From assembly GCF_028618665.1 (NCBI RefSeq), contig NZ_JAQITF010000005.1:62001-126000 (forward strand): a stretch of 64,000 nucleotides of DNA, given 5' to 3'. The notes beneath the pieces are model-generated. The model saw only the letters and a list, made by a program, of their open reading frames with translations, was not told where the DNA came from and did not search any database. The DNA is from Bartonella sp. AU16XJBT (GTDB taxonomy: Bacteria; Pseudomonadota; Alphaproteobacteria; Rhizobiales; Rhizobiaceae). Shown in pieces: positions 44,062 through 53,728 of the stretch. Position 1 is the first letter of the stretch; each line of letters starts with the position of its first letter. The translations under genes and the position numbers were made by a program.

Positions 44062-44141
44062 ATGGCGTGAGAGATTGTGCTTTTATTATTTGAATATTAT
44101 GATGAAAAAAAGTTATATTTGTGATGAGAAGGCAGTTGGTG

Positions 44142-44954
44142 ATGATCCAAAAAGATAAAGTGCATAAAAAAGAAAAAAAAGGTGGGATTCTTGAATTAAT
44201 TTCTGTTTTAATACAGGCTTTGCTTTTAGCAGCGTTTATTCGGACACTTTTTTTCCAGCCTTTTAGTATCCCTTCCGGTTCAATGCGTCCTACTTTATTA
44301 GTGGGGGATTATCTCTTTGTTTCTAAGTATGCATATGGGTATTCTCGTTTTTCTATCCCCTTTTCTCCTCCGCTTTTTTCTGGGCGTATTTGGGCATCTC
44401 AACCTCAACGGGGAGATGTGGTCGTTTTTCGTTTACCAAGTAATCCGAAGATCGATTATATAAAACGCGTTGTTGGGTTGCCAGGTGATCGTATACAAGT
44501 TCGTCAAAGTGTTCTTTATATCAATGATGAGGCTGTTTCGCGTCACTTTATGGGGGAGATTGATAATTCTGATATAACGGAAGTGAATTATCCTGTTGAG
44601 GTCTATCGCGAAACACTGCCTAATGGTGTTAGCTACGATACGCTTGATTTAGCGTTCATCCCAAAAGTTGATGATACAAAAGTCTTTGAAGTTCCTCAAG
44701 GACATTATTTTATGATGGGTGATAACCGCGACAATTCAGATGATAGTCGTTTGGATGTAGGCTATGTTCCAGAAGAAAATCTTATTGGTCGTGCGAGCGT
44801 AATTTTCTTTTCTATCAGTAACGGTTCAAGTGCTTGGCAGATTTGGCGCTGGCCATTTGATGTGCGTTGGAAACGTTTGTTTTCTTTCATAAATACGGTT
44901 CATGATTTGCCGCTTATCAAGCAAGGAAACAACGATGAAACGTCTCATGATTGA
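44142..44954 (+). CDS. lepB: Signal peptidase I
   Basis: An inner-membrane protease of about 270 residues that removes signal peptides from exported proteins. A basic start and one membrane segment (ELISVLIQALLLAAFIRTLF) are followed by the catalytic Ser in PSGSMRPT (about 47) and the general-base Lys in IDYIKRVVGLPGDR (about 108). The GDNRDNSDDSR box is present. The frame opens at GTG 44121, but ATG 44142 has AGAAGG 9 bp upstream and is preferred. rnc starts inside its 3' end. Confidence 0.96.
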   Translation: MIQKDKVHKKEKKGGILELISVLIQALLLAAFIRTLFFQPFSIPSGSMRPTLLVGDYLFVSKYAYGYSRFSIPFSPPLFSGRIWASQPQRGDVVVFRLPSNPKIDYIKRVVGLPGDRIQVRQSVLYINDEAVSRHFMGEIDNSDITEVNYPVEVYRETLPNGVSYDTLDLAFIPKVDDTKVFEVPQGHYFMMGDNRDNSDDSRLDVGYVPEENLIGRASVIFFSISNGSSAWQIWRWPFDVRWKRLFSFINTVHDLPLIKQGNNDETSHD

Positions 44955-45642
44955 TCAGCTTTTCAAGCTGACGGGGCATCGTTTTAAAGATGAAGAAAAA
45001 TTAAAAAGAGCATTAACACACGCAAGTGTACAAGATTCGGAGCAGGGGAATTATGAACGACTAGAGTTTCTAGGTGATCGGGTTTTAGGGCTTTTGATTG
45101 CAGAGATGCTGTATCAACTTTTCCCTCAGGCAAGTGAAGGTGAATTATCAGTCCGTTTGAATCATCTGGTCAATGCGCAGACATGTGCTGAGATTGCACG
45201 CGAGATGAGGCTGCCTGATATGATCCAAGTTGGTTTTGAGATGAGAAATTTTGAAGGGCGTCGACTCATCAATATGCATGCAGATGTCGTGGAAGCTTTG
45301 ATTGCTGTGATGTATCTTGATGGAGGATTGGAAAGCGTTCGTCCTTTTATTCAAAAATATTGGCAAAGTCGGGCAAAGAAAATGGATGCTGGTCGACGTG
45401 ATGCCAAGACAGAGTTACAAGAATGGGCGCATATCCAAGGCAATGCACAACCACATTATCAGGTTATCAAACGTTCAGGTCCAGATCACGATCCTGTTTT
45501 TATGGTAGAGGTCAGTATTTCAGGTTTTGCTTCAGAGGTTGGGCAGGGGAGCTCTAAAAGATATGCCGAAAGAATGGCCGCTGAAAAAATTTTGCGACGA
45601 GAGGGTGTCTGGAAAACTGTGGGAAAAAATGATCATGAGTGA
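44935..45642 (+). CDS. rnc: Ribonuclease III
   Basis: A 235-residue double-strand-specific endoribonuclease for rRNA and mRNA processing. The signature NYERLEFLGDRVLGLLIAEM holds the metal-binding acidic residues, with HADVVEALIAVMYLDGG further on. A C-terminal dsRNA-binding domain (about 160-228) has DAKTELQEWAHIQGNAQPHY. ATG 44935 is preceded by AAGGAA and overlaps lepB by 20 bp; the open frame further upstream lies in lepB. Confidence 0.96.
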   Translation: MKRLMIDQLFKLTGHRFKDEEKLKRALTHASVQDSEQGNYERLEFLGDRVLGLLIAEMLYQLFPQASEGELSVRLNHLVNAQTCAEIAREMRLPDMIQVGFEMRNFEGRRLINMHADVVEALIAVMYLDGGLESVRPFIQKYWQSRAKKMDAGRRDAKTELQEWAHIQGNAQPHYQVIKRSGPDHDPVFMVEVSISGFASEVGQGSSKRYAERMAAEKILRREGVWKTVGKNDHE

Positions 45643-46540
45643 CGTTATGAAAACGCGTTCTGGGTTTGTTGTGCTTATTGGAATGCCTAATGCCGGTAAA
45701 TCGACATTGGTTAATCAATTGGTTGGAACAAAGGTTTCAATTGTAACGCATAAAGTACAAACAACACGAACTTTAATCCGCGGTATTGTCATTCATGATG
45801 ATGTGCAGATTGTATTGATCGATACACCAGGTGTTTTTCGTCCCCATAAGCGTTTAGAACGTGCCATGGTCTCTGCTGCTTGGGGAGGGGCTAAGAGCGC
45901 TGATGTTCTACTCGTTTTAATTGACGCTCAAAGTGGTCTTTCGGATGAAGTTGAGATGATGTTAGATATTGTAAACACTATGAAACAAGAAAAAGTTCTT
46001 GTTCTAAATAAGGTTGATACAGTTGTTAAATCATCTCTTCTAGCGTTAACCACTAAAATCAATGAACGTGTAAAGTTTGCGCAAACATTTATGATTTCTG
46101 CTCTAAACGGTTCTGGTTGCAAGGATTTACTTCATGCGTTGAGTAACATGATGCAGGAGGGGCCATGGTATTATCCGGAAGATCAAATTTCCGATATGCC
46201 TATGCGTCATCTTGCTGCTGAAATCACGCGTGAAAAACTTTTTCTTCGTCTTCATGATGAACTTCCTTATTCCTCAACGGTTGAAACAGAAAGCTTTGAA
46301 GAGCGTTTAGATGGTTCAGTTAAAATTAATCAAGTTATTTATGTTGAGCGTGAGAGTCAGAAGAAAATTGTTTTAGGAGCAAAAGGCGATACAATTAAAA
46401 TGATTGGTCAAGCAGCACGCAAGGAGCTTATGGAAATTATGGATCAAAAGGTTCATCTTTTTCTCTTCGTGAAAGTGCGCAATAATTGGGATACCGATCC
46501 AGAACGTTATCGCGAAATGGGATTAGATTTTTTAAAATAA
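45635..46540 (+). CDS. era: GTPase Era
   Basis: A GTPase of about 301 residues that binds 16S rRNA and assists 30S assembly. GTP-binding motifs: G1 GMPNAGKST, G3 DTPGVF, G4 NKVD, G5 SAL. The C-terminal KH domain has VERESQKKIVLGAKGDTIKM, and the chain ends EMGLDFLK. ATGs lie at 45629, 45635 and 45647. The one at 45635 (MSDVMKTRSG) has GGGA at a good distance and overlaps rnc by 8 bp. Upstream codons in the same frame belong to rnc. Confidence 0.95.
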   Translation: MSDVMKTRSGFVVLIGMPNAGKSTLVNQLVGTKVSIVTHKVQTTRTLIRGIVIHDDVQIVLIDTPGVFRPHKRLERAMVSAAWGGAKSADVLLVLIDAQSGLSDEVEMMLDIVNTMKQEKVLVLNKVDTVVKSSLLALTTKINERVKFAQTFMISALNGSGCKDLLHALSNMMQEGPWYYPEDQISDMPMRHLAAEITREKLFLRLHDELPYSSTVETESFEERLDGSVKINQVIYVERESQKKIVLGAKGDTIKMIGQAARKELMEIMDQKVHLFLFVKVRNNWDTDPERYREMGLDFLK

Positions 46541-46550
46541 TTAAAATAAA

Positions 46551-47297
46551 ATGAAGTGGAAAGAACAAGCTGTTATTCTTGGGGCGCGCCAATATGGTGA
46601 AACAAGTGTTATTCTTGAGATTATGACGCGTGAACATGGTCGTTATATGGGCGTGGTAAAAGGGGGACGTTCGCGTCGTATGGCAGCTCTTCTTCAGCCT
46701 GGAAATTGTGTGGAGGCTGAATGGAGTGCGCGTTTAGAAGAACATTTGGGACTTTTTCGCCTTGAAGCACTTGATCTCCATGCGGCACGATTAATCTGTC
46801 TACCAGAAGCACTGTATGCTTTGCAATTGATTGCTTTTCATTTGCGGCTTCTTCCTGAGCGTGATCCGCATCCCATTTTATATGATATTTTACATCTTTT
46901 TATGCAGAATTTTGATGAGCTATCTGTCATTGCAGAATTGCTGGTACGTTTTGAAATGCGGCTTCTTGAAGAACTGGGTTTTGGTCTTGATTTATCTTGT
47001 TGTGCTGCAACAGGTCGTAAGGAAAAGCTTTATTACGTATCGCCAAAATCTGGACGGGCTGTCTGTGAAGAAGCAGGGGAGCCTTGGAAAAAAAAACTTT
47101 TCATTCTCCCACAGTTTCTTGTGCAAAGAGCGACCCGTCCTGCGGATTTTAAAGATATCATAAATGGTTTTAACTTAACGGGTTTTTTTCTTATGCGTCA
47201 TGTCTGGAAGCCACGAGATATAAAACAGCCATCGGTGCGCATGAATTTGATACAGTTGTTTGAGCGTCGATTTGGTATACAGGCATTCATTTGTTGA
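46551..47297 (+). CDS. recO: DNA repair protein RecO
   Basis: A 248-residue recombination mediator that helps RecA load on gapped DNA with RecF and RecR. The N-terminal OB fold has WKEQAVILGARQYGETSVIL and HGRYMGVVKGGRSRR. The helical C-terminal part has LRLLEELGFGLDLSCCAATG-type sequence, while the later zinc-type cysteines of some RecO proteins are incomplete. It lies 10 bp after era in the typical acpS-lepB-rnc-era-recO order. Confidence 0.94.
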   Translation: MKWKEQAVILGARQYGETSVILEIMTREHGRYMGVVKGGRSRRMAALLQPGNCVEAEWSARLEEHLGLFRLEALDLHAARLICLPEALYALQLIAFHLRLLPERDPHPILYDILHLFMQNFDELSVIAELLVRFEMRLLEELGFGLDLSCCAATGRKEKLYYVSPKSGRAVCEEAGEPWKKKLFILPQFLVQRATRPADFKDIINGFNLTGFFLMRHVWKPRDIKQPSVRMNLIQLFERRFGIQAFIC

Positions 47298-47325
47298 TCT
47301 GATAATAATTAAATAGAACGGGAAA

Positions 47326-48186
47326 ATGAAAATTTTAAAGACAATTGCTGAAGTTCGTCACTATCTTTCAGAAGAACGACGGTTAGGTTTTTCGATTGGT
47401 TTTGTTCCAACAATGGGAGCACTCCATGAGGGGCATCTTGCACTAGTACAGCGTGCAAAAGCCATGTGTGATCGCGTATTGGTTTCTATTTTTGTCAATC
47501 CAAAGCAATTTGGACCTCATGAAGATTTTGCTCAATATCCAAGAGATTTGAGGAGCGATTGTGCTTTATTAAAAAAAGCAGGTGTTGAATGTGTTTTTGC
47601 TCCTTCTGTCGATGAGATGTGGCCATCGGGAAATGATACAATTGTGCAAGTGGAAAAACTATCACGTATTTTGATGGGAAAATTACGTCCAGGGCACTTT
47701 TGTGGTGTAACGAGTGTTGTTGCGAAGCTTTTTAATATTGTTCAGCCCGATAAGGCTTTTTTTGGAGAAAAGGATTTTCAACAAATTTTAATTGTTCGGC
47801 GTATGGTTGAAGATTTAGCTTTTCCTGTTGAAATTATTGGAGTCCCTATTTTACGTGAAGCAGATGGTGTTGCACACTCTTCACGCAATAAACTTTTAAC
47901 ATTAGAAGATCGTAAAGCAGCAAAAATTATTCCTAAAAGTGGAAAAGCTGCTGAAAAGCTTTACTATGAAGGTGAACGGTCGGTTGATAAGTTATGTAAA
48001 GTTGTTCGTGATATTTTACAAAAAGAAACGCGTGCAATCATTGAAGCAATAGATTTACGGGATATGGAAACTTTATGCATGGTCAAAGGAAAATTGAATA
48101 AACCAGCAGTTTTACTTCTTACTGTCCGTTTTGGTGAGGTAAGGCTGATTGATCAATACATATTGCAAGAGAAGGGCGAAAAATGA
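47326..48186 (+). CDS. panC: Pantothenate synthetase
   Basis: A 286-residue ligase joining pantoate and beta-alanine with ATP to form pantothenate, the CoA precursor. Family motifs are [61 protein letters not shown] and [12 protein letters not shown]. The last is usually READGLAMSSRN, so the Ala-His change is a local variant. The stop overlaps the panB start (ATGA). Confidence 0.96.
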   Translation: MKILKTIAEVRHYLSEERRLGFSIGFVPTMGALHEGHLALVQRAKAMCDRVLVSIFVNPKQFGPHEDFAQYPRDLRSDCALLKKAGVECVFAPSVDEMWPSGNDTIVQVEKLSRILMGKLRPGHFCGVTSVVAKLFNIVQPDKAFFGEKDFQQILIVRRMVEDLAFPVEIIGVPILREADGVAHSSRNKLLTLEDRKAAKIIPKSGKAAEKLYYEGERSVDKLCKVVRDILQKETRAIIEAIDLRDMETLCMVKGKLNKPAVLLLTVRFGEVRLIDQYILQEKGEK

Positions 48187-48998
48187 GTGTACATAAAATG
48201 GTAAAGCGTATAACATCTTCTCAAATACGTGCAAGAAAGGGGCAACAGCCGATTGTTTCTTTAACAGCTTATCAAGCTTATACTGCGCGGATTGCTGATC
48301 CCTATTGCGATATTCTTTTGGTTGGTGATAGCGTTGGTATGGTGGTGTATGGGTTCGAGACAACACTTCCTGTTAATTTGGATATGATGATTTTACACGG
48401 GCAGGCCGTGGTACGTGGGTCTCAAAAAGCTCTTGTCGTTATTGATATGCCTTTTGGCTCTTATGAGGAAAGTAAAGAGCAGGCTTTTTTAAATGCATCG
48501 CGTATTTTGGCACAAACGGGATGTGGGGCCGTTAAGCTTGAAGGTGGTGTTTATATAGCGGAAACAATAGATTTTTTGTGTAAACGGGGCATTCCAGTGA
48601 TGGGACATATTGGTCTTACTCCCCAGGCGGTGAATCGTTTTGGTGGCTTCAAAACACAAGGACGTAAGGAGAGTGATTGGCAAAGAATTGAAGACGACGG
48701 AGCAGCGATTGAAAAGGCAGGTGCTTTTGCTATTGTTTTGGAAGGGATTGTCGAGCCTTTAGCCGTAAAGCTTACAGAAAAGCTTTCTATTCCAACCATC
48801 GGTATTGGTGCATCTAATCAATGTGATGGACAAGTCTTGGTGATGGAAGATATGTTGGGTTATGGTGCTCACGTGCCCAAATTTGTACGCCGTTATGGAA
48901 ACCTTGAACAAGCCATGGAAACCGCAATCAAGAACTATGCAGAGGATGTCACATCCCGTGCTTTTCCAGCGGAAAAGGAAGTTTATAAACTGACATAG
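48183..48998 (+). CDS. panB: 3-methyl-2-oxobutanoate hydroxymethyltransferase
   Basis: A 271-residue enzyme making ketopantoate with methylene-THF, upstream of PanC in pantothenate synthesis. Diagnostic: [40 protein letters not shown], the conserved [20 protein letters not shown] and [20 protein letters not shown]. It overlaps panC by 4 bp. Downstream lies an integrase fossil on the opposite strand. panD is not in the window. Confidence 0.97.
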   Translation: MSVHKMVKRITSSQIRARKGQQPIVSLTAYQAYTARIADPYCDILLVGDSVGMVVYGFETTLPVNLDMMILHGQAVVRGSQKALVVIDMPFGSYEESKEQAFLNASRILAQTGCGAVKLEGGVYIAETIDFLCKRGIPVMGHIGLTPQAVNRFGGFKTQGRKESDWQRIEDDGAAIEKAGAFAIVLEGIVEPLAVKLTEKLSIPTIGIGASNQCDGQVLVMEDMLGYGAHVPKFVRRYGNLEQAMETAIKNYAEDVTSRAFPAEKEVYKLT

Positions 48999-49089
48999 AT
49001 TTTAGTTTAAGGTGAAACGTTCGACAAGAGAACATTTGTCTATTTTTATAATGAATGTGCATTATTTTATATATTTTGTATGCAAATTT

Positions 49090-49381
49090 TAGCTGTGATT
49101 TTTTCCATTGTTTGAATGGAAGCAATTGTCTCATGCAAAATAGAACGCCATTGAGATGCTAATTTACGTGCTTAAAAAAAAGAAACATTTCAGCACCTAA
49201 TTTCACTCTCGAGGGTGTGCTCGTGAATGGTATAATGGTGAAGTTTTTGGGAAGTATATAAAATTTATAAAGCACGACCATCTTTACATTTCATAAAAAA
49301 GCAAGCGGGAACCATCACACACTTTGCCAAATCTCAATGTGCGATAAGCGCTTGGCACTTGAGATGATTCATAAGAGGCAT
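49090..49381 (-). pseudogene. Decayed integrase N-terminal remnant
   Basis: On the minus strand ATG 49381 opens MPLMNHLKCQALIAH and meets a stop. Further pieces in other frames match the fossil at 2023: CKDGRA, TIHEH, then SQWRSILHETIAS near 49119-49160 (matching TQWRSVLYEG). No catalytic part is left between here and panB. It is the third separate locus with this integrase family in the window. Confidence 0.75.
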
Positions 49382-49546
49382 TTTTAGTCCTCTTGTACAG
49401 TTTTTATCTACATGACCCATCTGCTTATGACGTACAAGAAAATGATTTTGATTGATTGAGTATAAGAAGGTTTGCAATGAGCAAATATTACGATATTCGG
49501 GTCTCTCATTCATCATGAAAAACACTGAATTATTATAAATCAGTGT
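49382..49546 (-). repeat. Integrase-leader repeat, copy E
   Basis: Read on the minus strand it matches copy B in order: TGATTTATAATAATTCA, a GAATGAGAGACCCG stretch, CTCAATCAATCAAAATCATT, TTCTTGTACGTCATAAGC and CATGTAGATAAAAAC. It begins with a 7-bp inverted repeat, ACACTGA/TCAGTGT around 11 bp, followed by TTTTT. That hairpin (49522-49546) may also terminate the upstream HD gene. Confidence 0.72.
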
Positions 49547-49586
49547 GATGAGTCTGTAATGACAAGAAATCAACAATGCGAAGAGT

Positions 49587-50204
49587 CTATAATTTTGGGG
49601 TATCTAAATCATTAAAGCGAATTAAAAAGGCGTTTTCAATTTGTTGTGTAGAGTAGGGGTGTAAATGAAGATCATCGGATGAAATATTATTAGGAGAGCC
49701 AAAATAGCGAAGGGCTTCTTCTGTATTAAATCCAGCAAGCATGATCGCTTCATGATATGCAGCAATACGGTCGGCTTGTTTGATTTTTTTTACGAGTTTT
49801 TGAGAAAGATCAACGGGAAGAGAAAAGCGCATATGGATCGCATCTTGGATGCACTTTTCAATGCGTTCATATTGTTTTCCTATGATAGCTTTAAAGGGTG
49901 AAATCATATCGCCGATGACATATTCTGGTGCATCATGAAGGAGAGCGCAGAGACATTCATTCCTCGGCGATTGTGGAAAAAGTTTTTGAAATATTTGTTC
50001 AACCAAAAGTGAATGTTGTGCAACCGAATAGGCATGCTCTCCTCGTGTTTGACCATTCCAGCGTGCTACGCGAGCAAGTCCGTGGGCTATATCTTCAATT
50101 TCAATATCAAAAGGAGAAGGATTGAGAAGATCAAGTCTGCGTCCAGAGAGCATTCTTTGCCAAGCGCGTGCTTCTCCATTTTTTAATAATTCAGCTTTAG
50201 CCAT
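49587..50204 (-). CDS. HD-domain phosphohydrolase (YfbR-like)
   Basis: A 205-residue protein. Metal-binding HD features are visible: RGEHAYSVAQHSLLVEQIF with the first His, LLHDAPEYVIGDMISPFK with the HD pair, and IKQADRIAAYHEAIML with the last Asp. This is the 5'-deoxynucleotidase YfbR / predicted HD-hydrolase type. Substrate unknown. It overlaps ygfZ by 8 bp and follows it in the same direction. A hairpin with T run at 49522-49546 lies about 40 bp downstream. Confidence 0.87.
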   Translation of the reverse strand: MAKAELLKNGEARAWQRMLSGRRLDLLNPSPFDIEIEDIAHGLARVARWNGQTRGEHAYSVAQHSLLVEQIFQKLFPQSPRNECLCALLHDAPEYVIGDMISPFKAIIGKQYERIEKCIQDAIHMRFSLPVDLSQKLVKKIKQADRIAAYHEAIMLAGFNTEEALRYFGSPNNISSDDLHLHPYSTQQIENAFLIRFNDLDTPKL

Positions 50205-51069
50205 GTGTGTTTTCTACAGTATTTTCAGGAAAGGTAAAATTCATATTTTCAGCAATATGTATGGTGACAGGAATGTTTTTTACGGTAAAGGGAATATTAT
50301 GATCCATAGCATCTTTGACGTGGTCAATACGCATTAAAGCAAGAGCTTCATTTGCAACACATGTTCCCAAGTGGCCAAGCACTTTTGTTCCTGCTTCAAT
50401 GCTCGATTGAGGGGGGAGATTACACTGGCTTTTTATAATTAAAATACGGCGACGTGCTGCGCGGCGATGGTGCATTCGTGAAACAATTTCTTGTCCAATA
50501 TAACACCCTTTGTTAAATGCAAGTCCATTGATTTGATCGTAATTAATATCATGAGGAAAGACTTTGCCAACTTCATAGTCTTGACCACTTTCTGCAATTG
50601 CATAACGAATACGCAATTGATTCCATGTGTTATAATCTTCTGCTGCCAAAAAAGGAATTTTTCCATAGATTCGTATTATTTTTTCTTGTTTTGGGAAGCG
50701 TTTATCAACAAAACTTGAATCAAAATTTAAAGTATCTGATTCATTTTTCCAAGAAACTGTGACAAGCTCTTGTAATGGTTGTGTAATTTCTACCTTTTTA
50801 CGCAGTTTATAGAGCAACAGACGCTTGTAGAGAGTATCGGCCAAAGACATCACAATATCAATAAAATAACCAGCCTCTCTTTTACCGATAAGAAAATCAG
50901 CAAGGACCTTTCCTTGTGGGGATAAGAGAGCTCCAGGAAAAAGTTCTTGGGGACTGATTTTTTTGACATCTGTTGTGATCAGGGATTGTAAAAAATCTGT
51001 TGCTTCTTCGCCTGTAATTTGAATAATCCCGCGGTTTTTTAAGCAAATGGCATTTTGTTTTTTAATCAT
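50197..51069 (-). CDS. ygfZ: Folate-binding protein YgfZ
   Basis: About 290 residues; related to the GcvT aminomethyltransferase fold and needed for repair or assembly of certain Fe-S enzymes such as MiaB. The defining motif KGCYIGQEIVSRMHHR is present with its Cys. It opens CLKNRGIIQITGEEATDFLQ and SLITTDVKKI. Upstream the frame reaches a TTG at 51090, but ATG 51069 has AGAAAGG at a suitable distance and is used. It is divergent from pyrC with only 65 bp between start codons. Confidence 0.92.
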   Translation of the reverse strand: MIKKQNAICLKNRGIIQITGEEATDFLQSLITTDVKKISPQELFPGALLSPQGKVLADFLIGKREAGYFIDIVMSLADTLYKRLLLYKLRKKVEITQPLQELVTVSWKNESDTLNFDSSFVDKRFPKQEKIIRIYGKIPFLAAEDYNTWNQLRIRYAIAESGQDYEVGKVFPHDINYDQINGLAFNKGCYIGQEIVSRMHHRRAARRRILIIKSQCNLPPQSSIEAGTKVLGHLGTCVANEALALMRIDHVKDAMDHNIPFTVKNIPVTIHIAENMNFTFPENTVENTHG

Positions 51070-51134
51070 GGTTCTTGCCTTTCTGCTCAAAGTTACATAA
51101 TCGATAAGTGAGCAATATGTAAGGAGCTTGGCCT

Positions 51135-52463
51135 ATGTTTAAAACATTTGATACAATTTTTAAAGGTGCAACACTTGTGAATCATGATGGAAAAAGCAAA
51201 CGTGATATTGGTGTTACAAATGGTCGTATTGCTGAAATTGGCGACCTTACATGTACATCGGCTGGTGAGGTGATTGATTGTACGGGGCTTCATATTTTGC
51301 CGGGAATTATTGATAGTCAAGTGCATTTTCGTGAGCCAGGCAATGAATATAAAGAGGACTTGGAAAGTGGCTCATATTCTGCTGTGTTAGGAGGGGTTAC
51401 AGCAGTATTTGAGATGCCTAATACCAATCCATTGACAACATCAGAAGAAACATTAAGCGATAAGGTTAAGCGCGGATTTCATCGCATGCATTGTGACTTT
51501 GCATTTTGGGTTGGAGGAACGCGTGAAAATGCTCATGAACTCTCTGAATTAGAAAGACTTCCTGGTGCCGCTGGAATTAAAGTCTTTATGGGATCTTCTA
51601 CCGGTGATCTTTTGGTCGATGATGATGAAAGTGTACGCCTTATTTTGAAAAATACACGCCGTCGTGCAGCTTTTCATTCTGAAGATGAGGAAAGGCTCAA
51701 AGAGCGTAAAATACTGTGTATTGGAGGGGATGCATCTTCACATCCAGTTTGGCGTGATGAGATTGCGGCGTTAAAGTGTACGCAGCGTTTGGTAAAAATT
51801 GCTCATGAGACAAAAGCACGCATTCATGTGTTACATCTTTCGACAGAAGAAGAAATTGATTTTCTAAAAAAACATAAAGATGTCGCAACAATTGAAGTGA
51901 CTCACCATCATTTGACTTTCACGGCTGATGATTATAAACAGTTTGGTACATTAATTCAGATGAATCCACCTATTCGTGAACCGCGCCACCGTGAAGCTCT
52001 TTGGTACGGTGTTCAACAGGGGATTATTGATGTTTTAGGCTCAGATCATGCGCCTCATACTTTGGAAGAAAAGCTTCAATCTTATCCCTCTTCACCTTCA
52101 GGAATGACAGGAGTGCAAACAACAGCAGCAATTATGTTGACCCATGTGAATGCAGGAAAAATATCCCTTGAGCGTTTTGTTGATCTCACTTCACATGGCC
52201 CTAGTCGTATTTTTGGTATAAGCTGTAAAGGACGTCTTGCTGTCGGATATGATGCTGATTTGACCATTGTTGATCTTAAGCGAGAAGAAGTTATTACGAA
52301 TAGCTTAATTGGTTCGCGGGCCGGTTGGACACCTTATGATGGTCAAAAGGTTAAAGGTTGGCCGGTTGGGACTATTATCCGTGGTATGCGTGTTATGTGG
52401 GAAGGTGAAATTGTCACACCTTCACAAGGCGAGCCTGTTAAATTTATAGAAAATTTGGTGTAA
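51135..52463 (+). CDS. pyrC: Dihydroorotase
   Basis: A 442-residue amidohydrolase closing the dihydroorotate ring in UMP synthesis. It shows HILPGIIDSQVHFREPGNEY with the metal His pair, VTAVFEMPNTNP, GIKVFMGSSTG, IHVLHLSTEEE, EVTHHHLTF and the catalytic DVLGSDHAPHT. The length fits the class I type. AAGGAG lies before ATG 51135. The other pathway genes here are carB and pyrE, at distant sites. Confidence 0.94.
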   Translation: MFKTFDTIFKGATLVNHDGKSKRDIGVTNGRIAEIGDLTCTSAGEVIDCTGLHILPGIIDSQVHFREPGNEYKEDLESGSYSAVLGGVTAVFEMPNTNPLTTSEETLSDKVKRGFHRMHCDFAFWVGGTRENAHELSELERLPGAAGIKVFMGSSTGDLLVDDDESVRLILKNTRRRAAFHSEDEERLKERKILCIGGDASSHPVWRDEIAALKCTQRLVKIAHETKARIHVLHLSTEEEIDFLKKHKDVATIEVTHHHLTFTADDYKQFGTLIQMNPPIREPRHREALWYGVQQGIIDVLGSDHAPHTLEEKLQSYPSSPSGMTGVQTTAAIMLTHVNAGKISLERFVDLTSHGPSRIFGISCKGRLAVGYDADLTIVDLKREEVITNSLIGSRAGWTPYDGQKVKGWPVGTIIRGMRVMWEGEIVTPSQGEPVKFIENLV

Positions 52464-52881
52464 ACAGCATAAGTTGTATCTTGTTGTGTCAAAAATACCA
52501 TCTTTTATAGAGCGATGATGTGATATAAGACATATCAACCTCTTTGACACATAAATGTTTTTGTAAAGTGCGTGATGAATGCTCTTAGGCTTTTTTGTAA
52601 AGTCGTAATTAAGCACATCACATGAGTGGGAAGCCAAGTGGAACGCACGAGCACTTGGGCTATTTACAGACCAGATTGGATTAAGAATCGTCATTCTTTA
52701 AGGGGGGGTAGGAAGCCAAAGGATGATTTTCTACAGAGAAAAGGCCGCATAAGAATAAAAGCATATCGAGGGATTATTCTTCAAAAGTTTCTTTATTTTT
52801 AAAAGCAACTTATTACTCCCTTCATTTGTGAGGGGGGCTCATTGATATCACTTAAATTGAAGGAGATGCTTTTTATACAAA
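52464..52881. other. 0.4 kb intergenic region after pyrC
   Basis: No gene was recognised. Stretches such as STWAIYRPDWIKNRHSLRGG can be read on the plus strand near 52650 but without a start or family match; they may be a remnant of a lost gene. No clear terminator was found. Confidence 0.4.
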
Positions 52882-53253
52882 TTATTTGTTATAATGCATG
52901 AGAAGGTTTTCAGATAAAGCTCTTCCTTCCTCAAAGTATCTTTGATTGGCTTCAATGGCGGCTTGTGTACAATGATGATAATTTTCTGAGAAAGCACGAT
53001 ACGCTTCATTAAATGCTTCATAAAAATAAGCGCGTCTTTGTGGAATAGGGTGTTCTGCTTCAATGAGTGCGTTCATATAATCATACCATTGGTTTGTTGG
53101 AGGTTCACAAAGATTTTGGAGAGAATGCAATGATCCTAAAATTTCTGCGAGGCGAAGTAATTTTTTCTCATAAGGTGGAGATTGTTGCGCGAAGGTTGGC
53201 ATTGAAATGACAAGGAATATTAAAAGAATGATTTTTCTCAATTTATTACGCAT
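52882..53253 (-). CDS. TIGR02301-family exported protein
   Basis: A 123-residue protein of unknown function with an N-terminal signal peptide (KIILLIFLVISMPTFA, cut before QQSPPY). The mature part matches the alphaproteobacterial TIGR02301 family: YEKKLLRLAEILGSLHSLQN, LCEPPTNQWYDYMNALIEAE, RRAYFYEAFNEAYRAFSENY and CTQAAIEANQRYFEEG. Two Cys in the mature part could form a disulfide. It is monocistronic and opposite to cysS. The family is found in Rhizobiales but has no assigned role. Confidence 0.85.
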   Translation of the reverse strand: MRNKLRKIILLIFLVISMPTFAQQSPPYEKKLLRLAEILGSLHSLQNLCEPPTNQWYDYMNALIEAEHPIPQRRAYFYEAFNEAYRAFSENYHHCTQAAIEANQRYFEEGRALSENLLMHYNK

Positions 53254-53728
53254 TATTTTTTATTACCTTCTTTGAATAAAACGCTGTACAAATAAATAAT
53301 TATGTCATCAGAACGATGTTAAAAAATAGGGTTAATTGCGACATTATTCTCAATGATTGATTATAAAATATAGGGCGTAAGGGACAGTAAGGAACCCATT
53401 GTGGAATATTGCTGATGAAGCTTTGTGTGGTTAAAATTTTAAGATTCGCTTCCTATCATCTATTTTTCATATAGTATTCTATTGCCTATGGAATTTTTTC
53501 TAAACTTGTTTTCTTCAAGGAGGGAAAAGCGCTCTATCTATAGAATGCTTTTATCCAATCAAATAAAAGAGATTGTTTTTATGATAAATGATGGATACAG
53601 CCTTAATGGCAACAGGGGAAGAAGAATTGATGATAAGGTAAAAGTTTTAGTCTAAACCGTAAATGCGATCATTTGAGATAAGAGACATCTAAAGGGGCGG
53701 TGCATGATATCGTTCACGGAGTATAATG
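53254..53728. other. 0.47 kb divergent intergenic region upstream of cysS
   Basis: It carries the promoters of the TIGR02301 gene and cysS. No T-box-like specifier or conserved RNA was recognised; T-boxes would be unexpected in this group. No gene was found. Confidence 0.45.

Noticed and set aside
49334..49576. 80-codon minus-strand frame
   Set aside because: It spans the integrase leader and start of the remnant; its product has no domain and only its end contains the integrase start residues.
52422..52694. 90-codon minus-strand frame after pyrC
   Set aside because: It overlaps the pyrC 3' end antisense and shows no family or start signal.
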